Assembly: GCF_947501385.1 (NCBI RefSeq)
Contig: NZ_CANMVP010000007.1
Coordinates: 105,321-169,320, forward strand
Direction of reading: 5' to 3'
Source of the DNA: an uncultured Polaribacter sp.
Lineage (GTDB): Bacteria; Bacteroidota; Bacteroidia; Flavobacteriales; Flavobacteriaceae
Length of the DNA: 64,000 nt
Positions within the stretch are counted from its first letter, which is position 1, and each line of letters starts with the position of its first letter. This document shows positions 8,685 to 16,441 of the stretch, in pieces. The notes beneath the pieces were generated by a model, which was given only the letters and a program-made list of their open reading frames with translations, had not been told where the DNA came from and did no database searches. Made by a program: the position numbers and the translations under genes.

Positions 8685-9536
8685 TTATGAGTTTCGTCTT
8701 ATATTTTGCAATACTAAAAAAGGGATGGTTATGGTTAAACCAATCTTATTGATTGTATCTTGAAATAAAATATTTTCTAGAAAAGAATGTCTCCTGTTAA
8801 TCATTACCAGTAGATCTGGAGTATGGTTTTTTATATAAGAATTAATTGTTTTTACAACATTTTTACCATCGATTGTAATAAAAGAGGTGTTCTTAGTGTT
8901 AAAGTTTTCTTCGATAAAGTGTTTATTTTTTTCTTCTCTTAAAGATAGTTTTTTCATTTCAGAAACATACAAAACAGCTATTTGTGATTGATAGCCTGAA
9001 ATGAGTTCGCTTAAAAAAAGCAGTTCTCTTTTTTGATAAGGCATTGAAAAGTCTGTAGAGAAAACCACCTTTTTAGGTGCTGTGTATTCATAATCTTGTG
9101 GAATTACCAATACAGGGCATTTTACATATTTTAAAACCTGTAATGTATGGCTACCAAAGGTTAATTTTTTATCATTGGTTTTTCCTCGAGTACCCATAAC
9201 AATAATATCAATGTCTCTTTCTTCTACAATTTTATCTACTTCATCTACCAAAATATTGTCGGCAGATATAATCTTATAATTATGTTTCGGGTTAGGTGCG
9301 TGCTGTTTAATTTGCTTTAATACTTTTCTTAATTGTACTAGAGAGTTTTGGTTGGCGGTTTTAGCAACTTCACTAAAAGTCTCTTTGGTTACTAAAATAC
9401 CACTTTCATAAATATCTTGTTGATAAGCGTGCAAAATATAAAACCTACAAAAGTCATTTTCGAATAGCTTTGCAGCATACCTTATGGCATTCATAGCAGT
9501 CTGTGAAAAATCTGTAGGAAGCACTATTTTTTTCAT
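8685..9536 (-). CDS. Universal stress protein, two UspA domains
   Basis: Encodes 283 residues. Domain 1 starts KKIVLPTDFS; the ATP signature reads GTRG followed nine residues later by GS (in LTFGSHT), diverged from the GASG-type loop in the paralogues but complete. Domain 2 starts KKVVFSTDFS. It is the first gene of a two-gene usp operon (with 7830-8672) and lies 57 bp downstream of its regulatory box, the same distance seen for the usp genes starting at 5821 and 7742. Confidence 0.93.
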   Translation of the reverse strand: MKKIVLPTDFSQTAMNAIRYAAKLFENDFCRFYILHAYQQDIYESGILVTKETFSEVAKTANQNSLVQLRKVLKQIKQHAPNPKHNYKIISADNILVDEVDKIVEERDIDIIVMGTRGKTNDKKLTFGSHTLQVLKYVKCPVLVIPQDYEYTAPKKVVFSTDFSMPYQKRELLFLSELISGYQSQIAVLYVSEMKKLSLREEKNKHFIEENFNTKNTSFITIDGKNVVKTINSYIKNHTPDLLVMINRRHSFLENILFQDTINKIGLTITIPFLVLQNIRRNS

Positions 9537-9561
9537 GGTGAAATTTATTTTAAGTGATACC

Positions 9562-9604
9562 TAAAATTACATTTCAAACCAGCAATGAACAATGATATTT
9601 ATCA
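9562..9604 (-). promoter_or_regulatory. FNR-like box and -7 element driving the usp pair at 9536
   Basis: TGATATTTATCA at 9593-9604, 23-bp spacer, TAATTTTA (minus strand) at 9562-9569. The box lies just after the stop of the hibernation-factor gene (9621). Confidence 0.8.
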
Positions 9605-9620
9605 GTTTAAAAAGAAAATA

Positions 9621-9923
9621 TTATAAATAGGGCTTTACTATACCTTTTCTCTTTTTCAATTGCTTTTCGAGATCACTTATGGTATTTTTAACGGCAAGTT
9701 CATAATTTTTTTCATTAGAAGAAGCAAACAGTCTTGATCCAGAAAGGCGTATTTCTATCTCGCAAATTTTGCCATTTCCTTTCGGGTCTTTTTCTTTTTT
9801 TAAAAATACATTTACAGCTATAATGGTGTTGTAAATGGTAAACAATCTTTGCAGTTTTTTAATGGTATACGCCTCCATGGTTTCACTTGTAGGCATATTT
9901 ACAAATTGAATGTTTGTTTTCAT
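9621..9923 (-). CDS. hpf: Ribosome hibernation promoting factor (HPF/RaiA, short form)
   Basis: Encodes 100 residues from the ATG at 9923 (MKTNIQFVNMPTSETMEAYT). An upstream in-frame start at 9968 would add 15 residues that do not fit the family, so I reject it. The beta-alpha-beta-beta-beta-alpha pattern and the basic C-terminal helix (LEKQLKKRKGI) fit short HPF proteins, which bind the 30S decoding region and inactivate 70S ribosomes or dimerise them during growth arrest. It lies 56 bp downstream of the last of three terminator-like hairpins. I found no clear promoter of its own, so it may depend on read-through from the box-controlled promoter at 10536-10578. Confidence 0.88.
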   Translation of the reverse strand: MKTNIQFVNMPTSETMEAYTIKKLQRLFTIYNTIIAVNVFLKKEKDPKGNGKICEIEIRLSGSRLFASSNEKNYELAVKNTISDLEKQLKKRKGIVKPYL

Positions 9924-9978
9924 TAGAGTACATTTTAGATGAATAGTAAAAGAGAAAATGATTTTCAAATTAATTAGA

Positions 9979-10007
9979 TAAAAAAATGGGGAGTTTTAAC
10001 TCCCCAT
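9979..10007 (-). terminator. Terminator-like hairpin, third in series
   Basis: Stem ATGGGGAG / CTCCCCAT at 9986-10007 with an AT loop, followed on the minus strand by a T-run (A6 at 9980-9985 on plus). It is the last of three same-strand hairpins upstream of hpf. Confidence 0.65.
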
Positions 10008-10128
10008 AGCAGAAGATTTTTAAAATTATTAGAAAACAGTAACGTTTTATAATAGCTAAAATATCTTCACAACCTCCTAAACTATCGTATAGATAATTAT
10101 AGGCATATTTTTAATTAATTGCTGTTTT

Positions 10129-10156
10129 AAAAAAACAGGAAGCCGAAACTTCCTGT
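10129..10156 (-). terminator. Terminator-like hairpin, second in series
   Basis: Minus strand CAGGAAG-TTTCGG-CTTCCTG (10136-10155) followed by seven T. The stem-loop is identical in sequence to that at 10321-10340. Confidence 0.75.
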
Positions 10157-10315
10157 CTTCTGAAGTTATTCAATTTTATAGTTAACTTTCTAGTAATTTT
10201 AATCTTTCTAATTATTGCTAACAAGAACTCCTAAAAACCCCCTTACGGTTAACTGATAATTTTGAGACTTCATAACAGATAATACATTTTACAATGCAAA
10301 ATCTGTGTCTTGTAT

Positions 10316-10341
10316 AAAAACAGGAAGCCGAAACTTCCTGT
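10316..10341 (-). terminator. Terminator-like hairpin, first in series
   Basis: Minus strand CAGGAAG-TTTCGG-CTTCCTG (10321-10340) followed by five T. A rho-independent terminator by form. It lies about 190 nt downstream of the transcription start predicted from the promoter at 10536-10578. Confidence 0.75.
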
Positions 10342-10531
10342 TTCTTTAAGAGTCTATTTTCTTTATTCAATTCGCTAACTTTAAGTACATGCTCTATTGC
10401 TAAAGAATTCATTAAAATTGAAGCAAATCAATTAAGGAAATTCAACTCTTTTTTATAGTCTACAAACCTTACGATTTATAAAACTACTTTTTTTTATTTT
10501 TACGAATTTTCAAAGAACGGTTTCTAATTCT
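10316..10531 (-). ncRNA. Candidate box-regulated small RNA or hpf leader
   Basis: The stretch 9924-10535 has no convincing protein gene, yet a well-formed regulated promoter (10536-10578) points into it on the minus strand and a terminator hairpin ends the first unit about 215 nt later. Two more terminators follow at 10129-10156 and 9979-10007. Nested or tandem small RNAs, or a long attenuated leader for hpf, would both fit. A 64-codon reading frame (10218-10412) crosses the hairpin, and I regard it as spurious. Exact ends are inferred from promoter and terminator positions only. Confidence 0.45.
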
Positions 10532-10535
10532 GGTA

Positions 10536-10578
10536 CTAAATTACATTACTTTATAGAAATGAAATATGATATATATCA
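10536..10578 (-). promoter_or_regulatory. FNR-like box and -7 element with no protein gene behind it
   Basis: TGATATATATCA at 10567-10578, 23-bp spacer, TAATTTAG (minus strand) at 10536-10543, followed by TAC-AGAATTA-like sequence resembling the hsp20 promoter. Predicted start near 10531. The first good coding sequence downstream is hpf at 9923, more than 600 nt away. Confidence 0.8.
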
Positions 10579-10603
10579 GTTTTGAAATTTTTTCTACTTT
10601 TTT

Positions 10604-10990
10604 TTAAAAAAGCACAATTCCGTAAGCTATATTCAGTAAAAAAATACCCAAAAAGAAAAGAAGTGTATAGACTGTTTGTACAAATTTAATATTCATAAAT
10701 TCTAACCACACAACTGTTCTTTTGGGCAGTATAAATAAAGAGAGGCCAATAGATAATGAAATCCAACCGATTAAGGTAATGATGATTTTCCAATCGGGTT
10801 GCCAGATATTATGAAATAGAATGTTAAGTAGTCCTATAATAATGCATATAAAGGAAGATATGATTAAGAATTTTTCGTCTTTTAAATCGTTAAATATCTG
10901 CCGTATTCTTTTGGGGTTAAAGCTTAGTATTAAAAAGAAAATAATAAAATACCATCCCCAGAACTTTGCTAAAAAAATTGAAATATCCAT
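10604..10990 (-). CDS. Small integral membrane protein
   Basis: Encodes 128 residues with four predicted transmembrane helices (about 5-24, 42-60, 68-86 and 103-124) and no signal peptide or recognisable motif. It follows the universal stress protein gene at 11002-11841 by 11 bp and is almost certainly co-transcribed with it from the box promoter at 11860-11902. The loops are short and basic (NPKRIRQIF, PKRT). Function unknown; expected in the inner membrane. Confidence 0.65.
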   Translation of the reverse strand: MDISIFLAKFWGWYFIIFFLILSFNPKRIRQIFNDLKDEKFLIISSFICIIIGLLNILFHNIWQPDWKIIITLIGWISLSIGLSLFILPKRTVVWLEFMNIKFVQTVYTLLFFLGIFLLNIAYGIVLF

Positions 10991-11001
10991 TATATTTTGT
11001 T

Positions 11002-11841
11002 TTATTCATGTAATACTAAAAAAGGAACATTTGTGTGGTAGCTAATTTTTTCTGCATTTGAATGAAAAAATAATTGCTGGAAATAGTTTAAGTTTTTAGC
11101 CACCATTACAATCATGTCTATGCCTCTACTTTCTACAAAACATTGCACAGCATCTTCAAACTTTTCATTGGTTAATGTATGAAAGCTATAGTTGTAATTA
11201 TAAAATAAATCTTTTAGTAAATTCTTGTTATTTTGTTGATCGTTATTTAACAGTACCTCTTGTTTATGAATATGAACAACTCTTAACGCAACACCTTTGT
11301 TTTCTATGACCTCAAAAAGGGGTTCCAATACCTGAATATTAAAATGTTCTACAAAGTCTGTTGGAAATGCAATTTCTTTTAGGGCTTTAAATTTTGTGTT
11401 CTCTGGTACAATTAGCGTAGTACAAGCTACTTTTGTAATAACATCTCCTGCATTGCTACCCACTATTTTTTCTTTGAGACCAGAAGCACCTTTTGTACCC
11501 ATTACAATCATGTCTATCTTTTTCTCTTTGACATGTTTTCTTAAAGAATCTATCAAATAACTGTATTCTGCAAGTATATAAAACTTATGCTTTTTATTAG
11601 CTGGAAATTCTCGAGAAATACGTTTTAAAATTTTTCTTAATTTTATCTTTGAAGGATTGATATAGGCTTGCTCTAAAACGTTAGAATCAGGAATGTAAGG
11701 GGAATCTAATACGATGTTTTTAAAACCACCTACATTTAATACATAAAAAGTACAAACATCATGCTTATAAAAATTGATAGCATAGGCTATGGCGTTCCAT
11801 GAATTTTCTGAAAAGTCTGTTGGTAATAAAATATTTTTCAT
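11002..11841 (-). CDS. Universal stress protein, two UspA domains
   Basis: Encodes about 279 residues from the ATG at 11841, chosen because MKNILLPTDFSENSW matches the paralogues. An in-frame ATG at 11856 lies 4 nt from the -7 element and could start a leaderless form five residues longer. Domain 1 has GTKG and GS (in VGSNAGDV), so the ATP signature is complete. Domain 2 (KEIAFPTDF onward) lacks it. This is the sixth usp gene of the island and the one next to the two-component pair. It is followed by a small membrane protein gene in the same operon. Confidence 0.92.
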   Translation of the reverse strand: MKNILLPTDFSENSWNAIAYAINFYKHDVCTFYVLNVGGFKNIVLDSPYIPDSNVLEQAYINPSKIKLRKILKRISREFPANKKHKFYILAEYSYLIDSLRKHVKEKKIDMIVMGTKGASGLKEKIVGSNAGDVITKVACTTLIVPENTKFKALKEIAFPTDFVEHFNIQVLEPLFEVIENKGVALRVVHIHKQEVLLNNDQQNNKNLLKDLFYNYNYSFHTLTNEKFEDAVQCFVESRGIDMIVMVAKNLNYFQQLFFHSNAEKISYHTNVPFLVLHE

Positions 11842-11859
11842 CAATATTTGCTTCATAAG

Positions 11860-11902
11860 CAAATTTAAAATGAAGACATTTTATAAAAAATGATATTCAT
11901 CA
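11860..11902 (-). promoter_or_regulatory. FNR-like box and perfect TAAATTTG -7 element driving usp at 11841
   Basis: TGATATTCATCA at 11891-11902, 23-bp spacer, TAAATTTG (minus strand) at 11860-11867, an exact match to the Bacteroidota TAnnTTTG consensus. Predicted start at about 11855, so the usp leader is about 15 nt or absent. Confidence 0.85.
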
Positions 11903-11974
11903 TATTCTATATTCCTGCTACATTCATAATAGAAATAGTTTCTTTTTTTAATAAAAACGTAAAGAGATGTTTGA

Positions 11975-13027
11975 TTAATACATGTTTTTTAGTTTTTGAA
12001 TGTCCAATATTTTAATATTCCTCCCTTCAATAGCTATAAGGCCTTGCTTTTTAAAGCTCGATATGGTTCTAATGAGCGTTTCTGGGGCAATACCAGCGAC
12101 ACTTGCCAAATCATTACGAGAAATTTTTATAGGATCTTTAGGCTTTACATTTAGTTTTTCTGCAAATTTAAGAATGGTAACAGCGGTTTTCTTATTTACA
12201 GAACTGTAAGCCATTTGTAATAATTGATCTTTAATACCTAAAATATTTTCATTCAATAATTCTAAAAGTTCTAATGCCACTGTATGATTATTCGTCAATA
12301 TATTCTGAAGTTCACTTTTAGAAATACCTACTAATTTTAATTCTTTGATGGCTTTAGCGGTTTCTTGATACGAAATGTTCTGAGTAAATGAAGTATAACC
12401 AAACAAATCATCTTCTTTGTATAAGGCTGTAATTAGTTCTTTTCCTTTTTCATCTAGTTTATAACACTTTACAACTCCTTTTAAGACTAAATAAATAAAG
12501 TTAGAATTGTACCCTTCTTTATAAATAATGGCATCTTTTTTATAAGTAAAAACCTCTCCGTTGTCATCAAAAAAATTTTTTAAATCGTTAAGGGTTTGTA
12601 TCTCTTCTTCTGGTGCTATTTCTTTAGTGACAATGTTATTCCTCTCATCCTTTAAAATAGCCGCCTTTGCTAAACGACTTTTAATCGCACTAACCAGTTC
12701 TTCTTCACTAAAAGGTTTTGTGATATAATCATCTGCTCCTAAATCCATTCCTTTTCTTACATCTCTTCTTTCTGTTTTTGCTGATAAAAAAATAAAAGGA
12801 ATATGCTTTGCTTCATCATTTTTTGCCAAAGATTTCAGTACACCATAGCCATCTAATTCTGGCATCAAAATATCGCAAACTACAATATCTGGTTGCTCTT
12901 TTAAAGCTAATGCTACGCCAATCTTTCCATTAGGTGCCACCAAAACTTTAAAGTCAGAAAGGGCTAGCAGTTCAGCTGTGTTTTCTCTTAAAACGGCATC
13001 ATCTTCAATTAATAGTATTTTTTTCAT
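11975..13027 (-). CDS. Response regulator fused to a CRP/FNR-type transcription factor
   Basis: Encodes 350 residues. Residues 1-120 are a receiver domain (acidic pair at 9-10, phospho-acceptor D52 in VVCDILMPELDG, conserved Lys in ITKPFS). About 140-255 form a cyclic-nucleotide-binding-like beta-roll, followed by a dimer helix (LQNILTNNHT onward). About 285-340 form a Crp-type winged helix. The recognition helix (APETLIRTISSFKKQG) keeps the Glu and Arg spaced as E209 and R213 of E. coli FNR, which read the TGA half-site. The cysteines of FNR's iron-sulfur cluster are absent, so sensing is probably by phosphotransfer. Overlaps the upstream kinase gene by 4 bp (ATGA). It is the best candidate to bind the TGAT-N4-ATCA boxes across the island. 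No box was seen before its own operon. Confidence 0.92.
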   Translation of the reverse strand: MKKILLIEDDAVLRENTAELLALSDFKVLVAPNGKIGVALALKEQPDIVVCDILMPELDGYGVLKSLAKNDEAKHIPFIFLSAKTERRDVRKGMDLGADDYITKPFSEEELVSAIKSRLAKAAILKDERNNIVTKEIAPEEEIQTLNDLKNFFDDNGEVFTYKKDAIIYKEGYNSNFIYLVLKGVVKCYKLDEKGKELITALYKEDDLFGYTSFTQNISYQETAKAIKELKLVGISKSELQNILTNNHTVALELLELLNENILGIKDQLLQMAYSSVNKKTAVTILKFAEKLNVKPKDPIKISRNDLASVAGIAPETLIRTISSFKKQGLIAIEGRNIKILDIQKLKNMY

Positions 13028-14268
13028 GAGGTAGCATTGTTAGGAATTGTAATTGTAAATATAGTTTCTACATTCTCTGTACTTGTAAAGCATATAGTTC
13101 CTCCTAAATTTTCGAGATGATTTTTCACAATATTAAGGCCAATACCAGTACCTTGCGTAAATAGTGCATTTTCTGCTCTAAAATAACGATTGAAAATATT
13201 TTTTTGATCTTTTTCAGGTATTCCAATTCCATTGTCTTTTACCTTAAAAACAGTTTTTGAATGATCTTGCGTTATAAAAATGTCTATGGCAGTATTTTCA
13301 GAGGAATACTTTATAGCGTTGTGTACTACGTTAGACAAGGTTAGTTCTATAATTTTTTCATCTTGAAATAATGAAAAATCATCAATATCTTCAGGGTAAT
13401 TAATCTTTTGACCATCTTTTAGTAACATATTTATATTGTAAATTACTTCATTCACAACTTTGCTTAATTTAAACGTAGTGGGTGTATAAATAATTTTACC
13501 TGTTTCTAACTTTTCTACCGATAAGAAGTCGTTTAATATATTATTTAAGTAATGTACTTTATCTGTTATTGTTTTTATATGTTTATCTCTTTGTGATTGT
13601 TGATCTGTTAATTTATATTTACTTAACAACATCGCAGATGTTAATATACCACTTAAAGGTGTTTTAAATTCATGTGAAACGAGTGATAGAAACTTCGTTT
13701 TTAATTCGTTTAGTTCTTGTTCTTTTTTTAATGCAGTCTTAATTTCTTCTTCAACTTGTATTCGCTTTTTATTTTCACTATCAAGTTCAATATTTAGTGT
13801 TTTAAGTTCATCAATAGCTATTTTTAACTCTTGTGTTCTTTGTTCAATTTTTTCTTCTAACTTGCTGTTTAAACTTTTAATTTTTTCTTCTTGATTTTTA
13901 CGAATGGTAATGTCTATAACGATCGTCATCACATAATTTTTACCATACAGCGTAAACGGATTTAATCCTGCTTCTAAGGGAAAAGAACTTCCATCTTTTT
14001 TAAGGCCAAAAATATCACGTCCTTGTCCCATTTTACGATGTTTACAATTTTTCACAAAGCCTTTAAAATGAGCATCATGACCTGCACGATAATTTTTGGG
14101 GATTAAAATGTTTAGGGGTTTCTCTAGCAGTTCTTCTTTATCATAACCAAACATACGTTTGGCAGATTCATTTGCTTCTATAATAATTTGATGTTCGTTA
14201 ACAACAAGTACTCCTTCAGAAATAGTTCCTAAGAGGAGGTTGAAAACAGCTTGGTATTCTTTAAACAT
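13024..14268 (-). CDS. PAS sensor histidine kinase, FixL-like sensor domain
   Basis: Encodes 414 residues without membrane segments, so soluble. A PAS domain covers about 8-125, a coiled coil 125-190, a HisKA domain has H199 in SLVSHEFKTPLSG, and an HATPase domain follows (N, G1 DNGIGI and G2 GTGIGLNI boxes). In the PAS domain, H64 (in YRAGHD) and R84 (in GQGRD) are 20 residues apart, the spacing of the heme-ligating His200 and oxygen-contacting Arg220 in B. japonicum FixL. Many non-heme PAS domains share a similar pattern, so heme binding is a hypothesis. It forms an operon with the receiver-CRP regulator (4-bp overlap), its likely partner. Confidence 0.92.
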   Translation of the reverse strand: MFKEYQAVFNLLLGTISEGVLVVNEHQIIIEANESAKRMFGYDKEELLEKPLNILIPKNYRAGHDAHFKGFVKNCKHRKMGQGRDIFGLKKDGSSFPLEAGLNPFTLYGKNYVMTIVIDITIRKNQEEKIKSLNSKLEEKIEQRTQELKIAIDELKTLNIELDSENKKRIQVEEEIKTALKKEQELNELKTKFLSLVSHEFKTPLSGILTSAMLLSKYKLTDQQSQRDKHIKTITDKVHYLNNILNDFLSVEKLETGKIIYTPTTFKLSKVVNEVIYNINMLLKDGQKINYPEDIDDFSLFQDEKIIELTLSNVVHNAIKYSSENTAIDIFITQDHSKTVFKVKDNGIGIPEKDQKNIFNRYFRAENALFTQGTGIGLNIVKNHLENLGGTICFTSTENVETIFTITIPNNATS

Positions 14269-14335
14269 TTTGGGGGAAATTTAGTTAGCAATCAAAGGGT
14301 TAAAGATACAAAAAATGCATTCTAAAAAGGAATCC

Positions 14336-14378
14336 TGATATATATCATTCTTAAAAGAATTTATGAATGATACTTTTG
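14336..14378 (+). promoter_or_regulatory. FNR-like box and TACTTTTG -7 element driving the GNAT gene
   Basis: TGATATATATCA at 14336-14347, 23-bp spacer, TACTTTTG at 14371-14378, an exact TAnnTTTG match. In the divergent direction toward the kinase no -7 element occurs at this spacing, so the box is assigned to the plus-strand gene. Confidence 0.85.
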
Positions 14379-14422
14379 TCTCTAGAAATTATAGGTTACG
14401 ATGCATTTAAAAAAACAATATA

Positions 14423-15193
14423 ATGGAACAATTAATTGAACTAAATAAAAAAAACATAATAGAAGAACATATTTGCTGTGCAATATCTGACAAGAAATGT
14501 GCTGATAGTTATCAAGCAAAAAAAGATTGGCTAACCAAAGAATTTAATAATGGATATGTTTTTAGAAGAATTAATGAGAGAGCAAAAGTTTTTATAGAAT
14601 ATGGGCCTGCTGAAAATGCATGGATTCCTATTACTGCACCAAATTTTTTGAATATTAATTGTTTTTGGGTAGCTGGAAGATATAAAAAGAAAGGATACGG
14701 AAAGGCACTATTAAAGACTGCAATAGAAGATGCAAAAAAGCAAGGCAAAGATGGATTAATAACTGTTGTGGGAACTAAAAAATTTCATTTTATGAGCGAT
14801 ACAAAATGGCTCCTAAAACAAGGGTTTGAAGATATTGAAAGAATTTCAAGCGGCTTTAGCTTGTTAGTAAAAAAGTTAAATCCAAAAGCAGCAACACCTA
14901 AGTTTAATGAATCTGTTAAAAGTGGAGAATGTTCCGAAAAAGATGGAATTGTAGTTTATTATTCTAATAGATGTCCTTTTGCTGAATTTCACGCAAATGA
15001 ATCATTGGTAGAAACCGCACAAAAGAGAAACCTGCCATTAAAATTAATTAAATTGAAAACGATGGAAGAAGCACAAAATTCACCAAGTCCAGCAACCATT
15101 TTCAGCCTATTTTTAAATGGGAAATTTATAACAACTGATATTAGTGCTTGTATGCACAGTAGATTTGACAAGGTTATAGAGAAATTAAAATAA
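14423..15193 (+). CDS. GNAT N-acetyltransferase with C-terminal YoaP-like domain
   Basis: Encodes 256 residues. Residues about 1-150 are a GNAT domain; the acetyl-CoA loop reads VAGRYKKKGYGKALL (R/Q-x-x-G-x-G/A type). The C-terminal half begins with IVVYYSNRCPFAEFH, a thioredoxin-like strand with a Cys-Pro, followed by a YoaP-type module in which the final PATIFSLFLNGKFITTDI segment is typical. Such two-domain proteins acetylate an unknown substrate. It is monocistronic, located between the sensor kinase and the TerB/DUF302 pair, and has its own box-controlled promoter. Confidence 0.88.
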   Translation: MEQLIELNKKNIIEEHICCAISDKKCADSYQAKKDWLTKEFNNGYVFRRINERAKVFIEYGPAENAWIPITAPNFLNINCFWVAGRYKKKGYGKALLKTAIEDAKKQGKDGLITVVGTKKFHFMSDTKWLLKQGFEDIERISSGFSLLVKKLNPKAATPKFNESVKSGECSEKDGIVVYYSNRCPFAEFHANESLVETAQKRNLPLKLIKLKTMEEAQNSPSPATIFSLFLNGKFITTDISACMHSRFDKVIEKLK

Positions 15194-15391
15194 AAAAGAA
15201 AGATTAATAGATTTTGTGATACCCTCTAAATAGTTAGTTAATAAATTGAGATGAAGATGTATTTACAAGTCTGCCAATTTTTTTATTTTAAGTTCTTGAG
15301 AAGAAGAAGAAGAAAAAGAAGAGGATTATCAGCTTGTATTTAACCGAAAAGGATCACTTTTTTTAAGTTACGAGTCACAAATAATAATGTT

Positions 15392-15790
15392 ATGCATAAA
15401 AGATTGAATGCTAAGTTTTACCAAAGTATTGCCAAATTATTTTACGCAATTGCTGCTGTTGACAAAATCATTAGGGAAGAAGAATTTTCGGCTTTAAAAA
15501 AACTTGTAAAGAATCAATGGCGATATGTTAGTGGAAGCGAAGACAAATATACTAGAGATGCTGCGTATCAAATTGAATTTGTTTTCGAATGGTTACAATT
15601 AAAAGGGTTAGATGCTTATGATTGCTATAATGAGTTTATTGCTTATAAAAATGAACATCCCTATTTTTTTACAGATCAAATAAATCGTTTAATTATGAGA
15701 ACAGCAGAGGAAATTGCGCTTGCTTATGCTGGTAAAAATAAATCTGAACTAATTATGCTAGCAAAACTGAATCTTCATTTAAAAAACTAA
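15392..15790 (+). CDS. TerB-like helical protein
   Basis: Encodes 132 residues. The segment KLFYAIAAVDKIIREEEFSA matches the opening helices of the TerB (tellurite resistance) fold, in which an Asp followed by an acidic stretch coordinates metal. The rest is helical. It is placed 4 bp before a DUF302 gene on the same strand, so the two are co-transcribed. TerB-fold proteins act in metal or membrane stress in the cytoplasm, but no direct role can be assigned. Only a degenerate regulatory box (AGAGGATTATCA at 15320-15331) was found upstream. Confidence 0.75.
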   Translation: MHKRLNAKFYQSIAKLFYAIAAVDKIIREEEFSALKKLVKNQWRYVSGSEDKYTRDAAYQIEFVFEWLQLKGLDAYDCYNEFIAYKNEHPYFFTDQINRLIMRTAEEIALAYAGKNKSELIMLAKLNLHLKN

Positions 15791-15794
15791 TGTC

Positions 15795-16193
15795 ATGAGT
15801 TATTATTTTACCACCATTATAAAAGGGAATTTTGAGAGTGTTTTAGACAAAGTAACAGCAGCGCTTAAAAAAGAAGGCTTCGGAGTATTAACAACAATTA
15901 ATATACAAGAAACACTTAAAAATAAGCTCGATGTAGATTTTAAAAAATACACCATTTTAGGAGCCTGTAATCCGTCTTTTGCACACAAAGCATTGCAAGC
16001 AGAAAATAAAATAGGAACCATGTTGCCTTGTAATGTGATTGTGCAAGAAAATAAAAATAATAAAATTGAAGTTTCAGCTATAAATCCTTTAATTTCTATG
16101 CAAGCAGTTGAAAACAATCAATTAGAACGTCTTGCAGAAAAGGTGAGTCATAAATTAGAAAATGTGATAAAAATCATACACAATGAAAAATGA
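15795..16193 (+). CDS. DUF302 domain protein
   Basis: Encodes 132 residues; essentially the whole length is a DUF302 domain (FESVLDKVTAALKKEGFGVL at the start, ILGACNPSFAHKAL in the middle, MLPCNVIVQE afterwards). The Cys in GACNP and the LPCNV Cys are typical of the family. Biochemical function is not established; it is often near redox and heavy-metal genes. Follows the TerB-like gene by 4 bp, and its 3' end overlaps the next small reading frame by 11 bp. Confidence 0.88.
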   Translation: MSYYFTTIIKGNFESVLDKVTAALKKEGFGVLTTINIQETLKNKLDVDFKKYTILGACNPSFAHKALQAENKIGTMLPCNVIVQENKNNKIEVSAINPLISMQAVENNQLERLAEKVSHKLENVIKIIHNEK

Positions 16194-16389
16194 TTTTAAC
16201 AGTATTATCAACAAAAATGCTATTGTTTTAATTGATTTTTTAAAGGTGGAGAACAGGTTTAAAGAGCATCAGGAACCTTTCAAAAGGAAAAGTTTATTCG
16301 CATTATTAATAGTTTCAGATTCATTTCTTAGAAAAAAAACAACAACTTTAAAAGAACGTGCAAACACATTTTATACTATGATAAAATAG
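16183..16389 (+). CDS. Short reading frame, possible degraded thioredoxin
   Basis: Encodes 68 residues. The first 24 residues (MKNDFNSIINKNAIVLIDF and on) look like the beta1-alpha1-beta2 opening of a thioredoxin, but the WCxxC active site and everything after it are missing and the remaining sequence is unlike the family. It overlaps the end of the DUF302 gene by 11 bp and stops before the next regulated promoter (16442). It is either a remnant left after a rearrangement or an unrelated small gene. Treat as doubtful. Confidence 0.35.
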   Translation: MKNDFNSIINKNAIVLIDFLKVENRFKEHQEPFKRKSLFALLIVSDSFLRKKTTTLKERANTFYTMIK

Positions 16390-16441
16390 CTTTAAACAAC
16401 TTGTTTTATAGAGAATCTTTAAACAAAAAAGATATTTTGTA

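Noticed and set aside
10254..10265. Additional TGAT box in the small-RNA region (TGATAATTTTGA)
   Set aside because: One half-site is poor and no -7 element occurs 23 bp away in either useful direction.
10218..10412. Apparent 64-codon reading frame on the minus strand
   Set aside because: It reads straight through a terminator hairpin (10321-10340) and the translated stem (QEVSASCF) recurs at the second hairpin only because the DNA is repeated.
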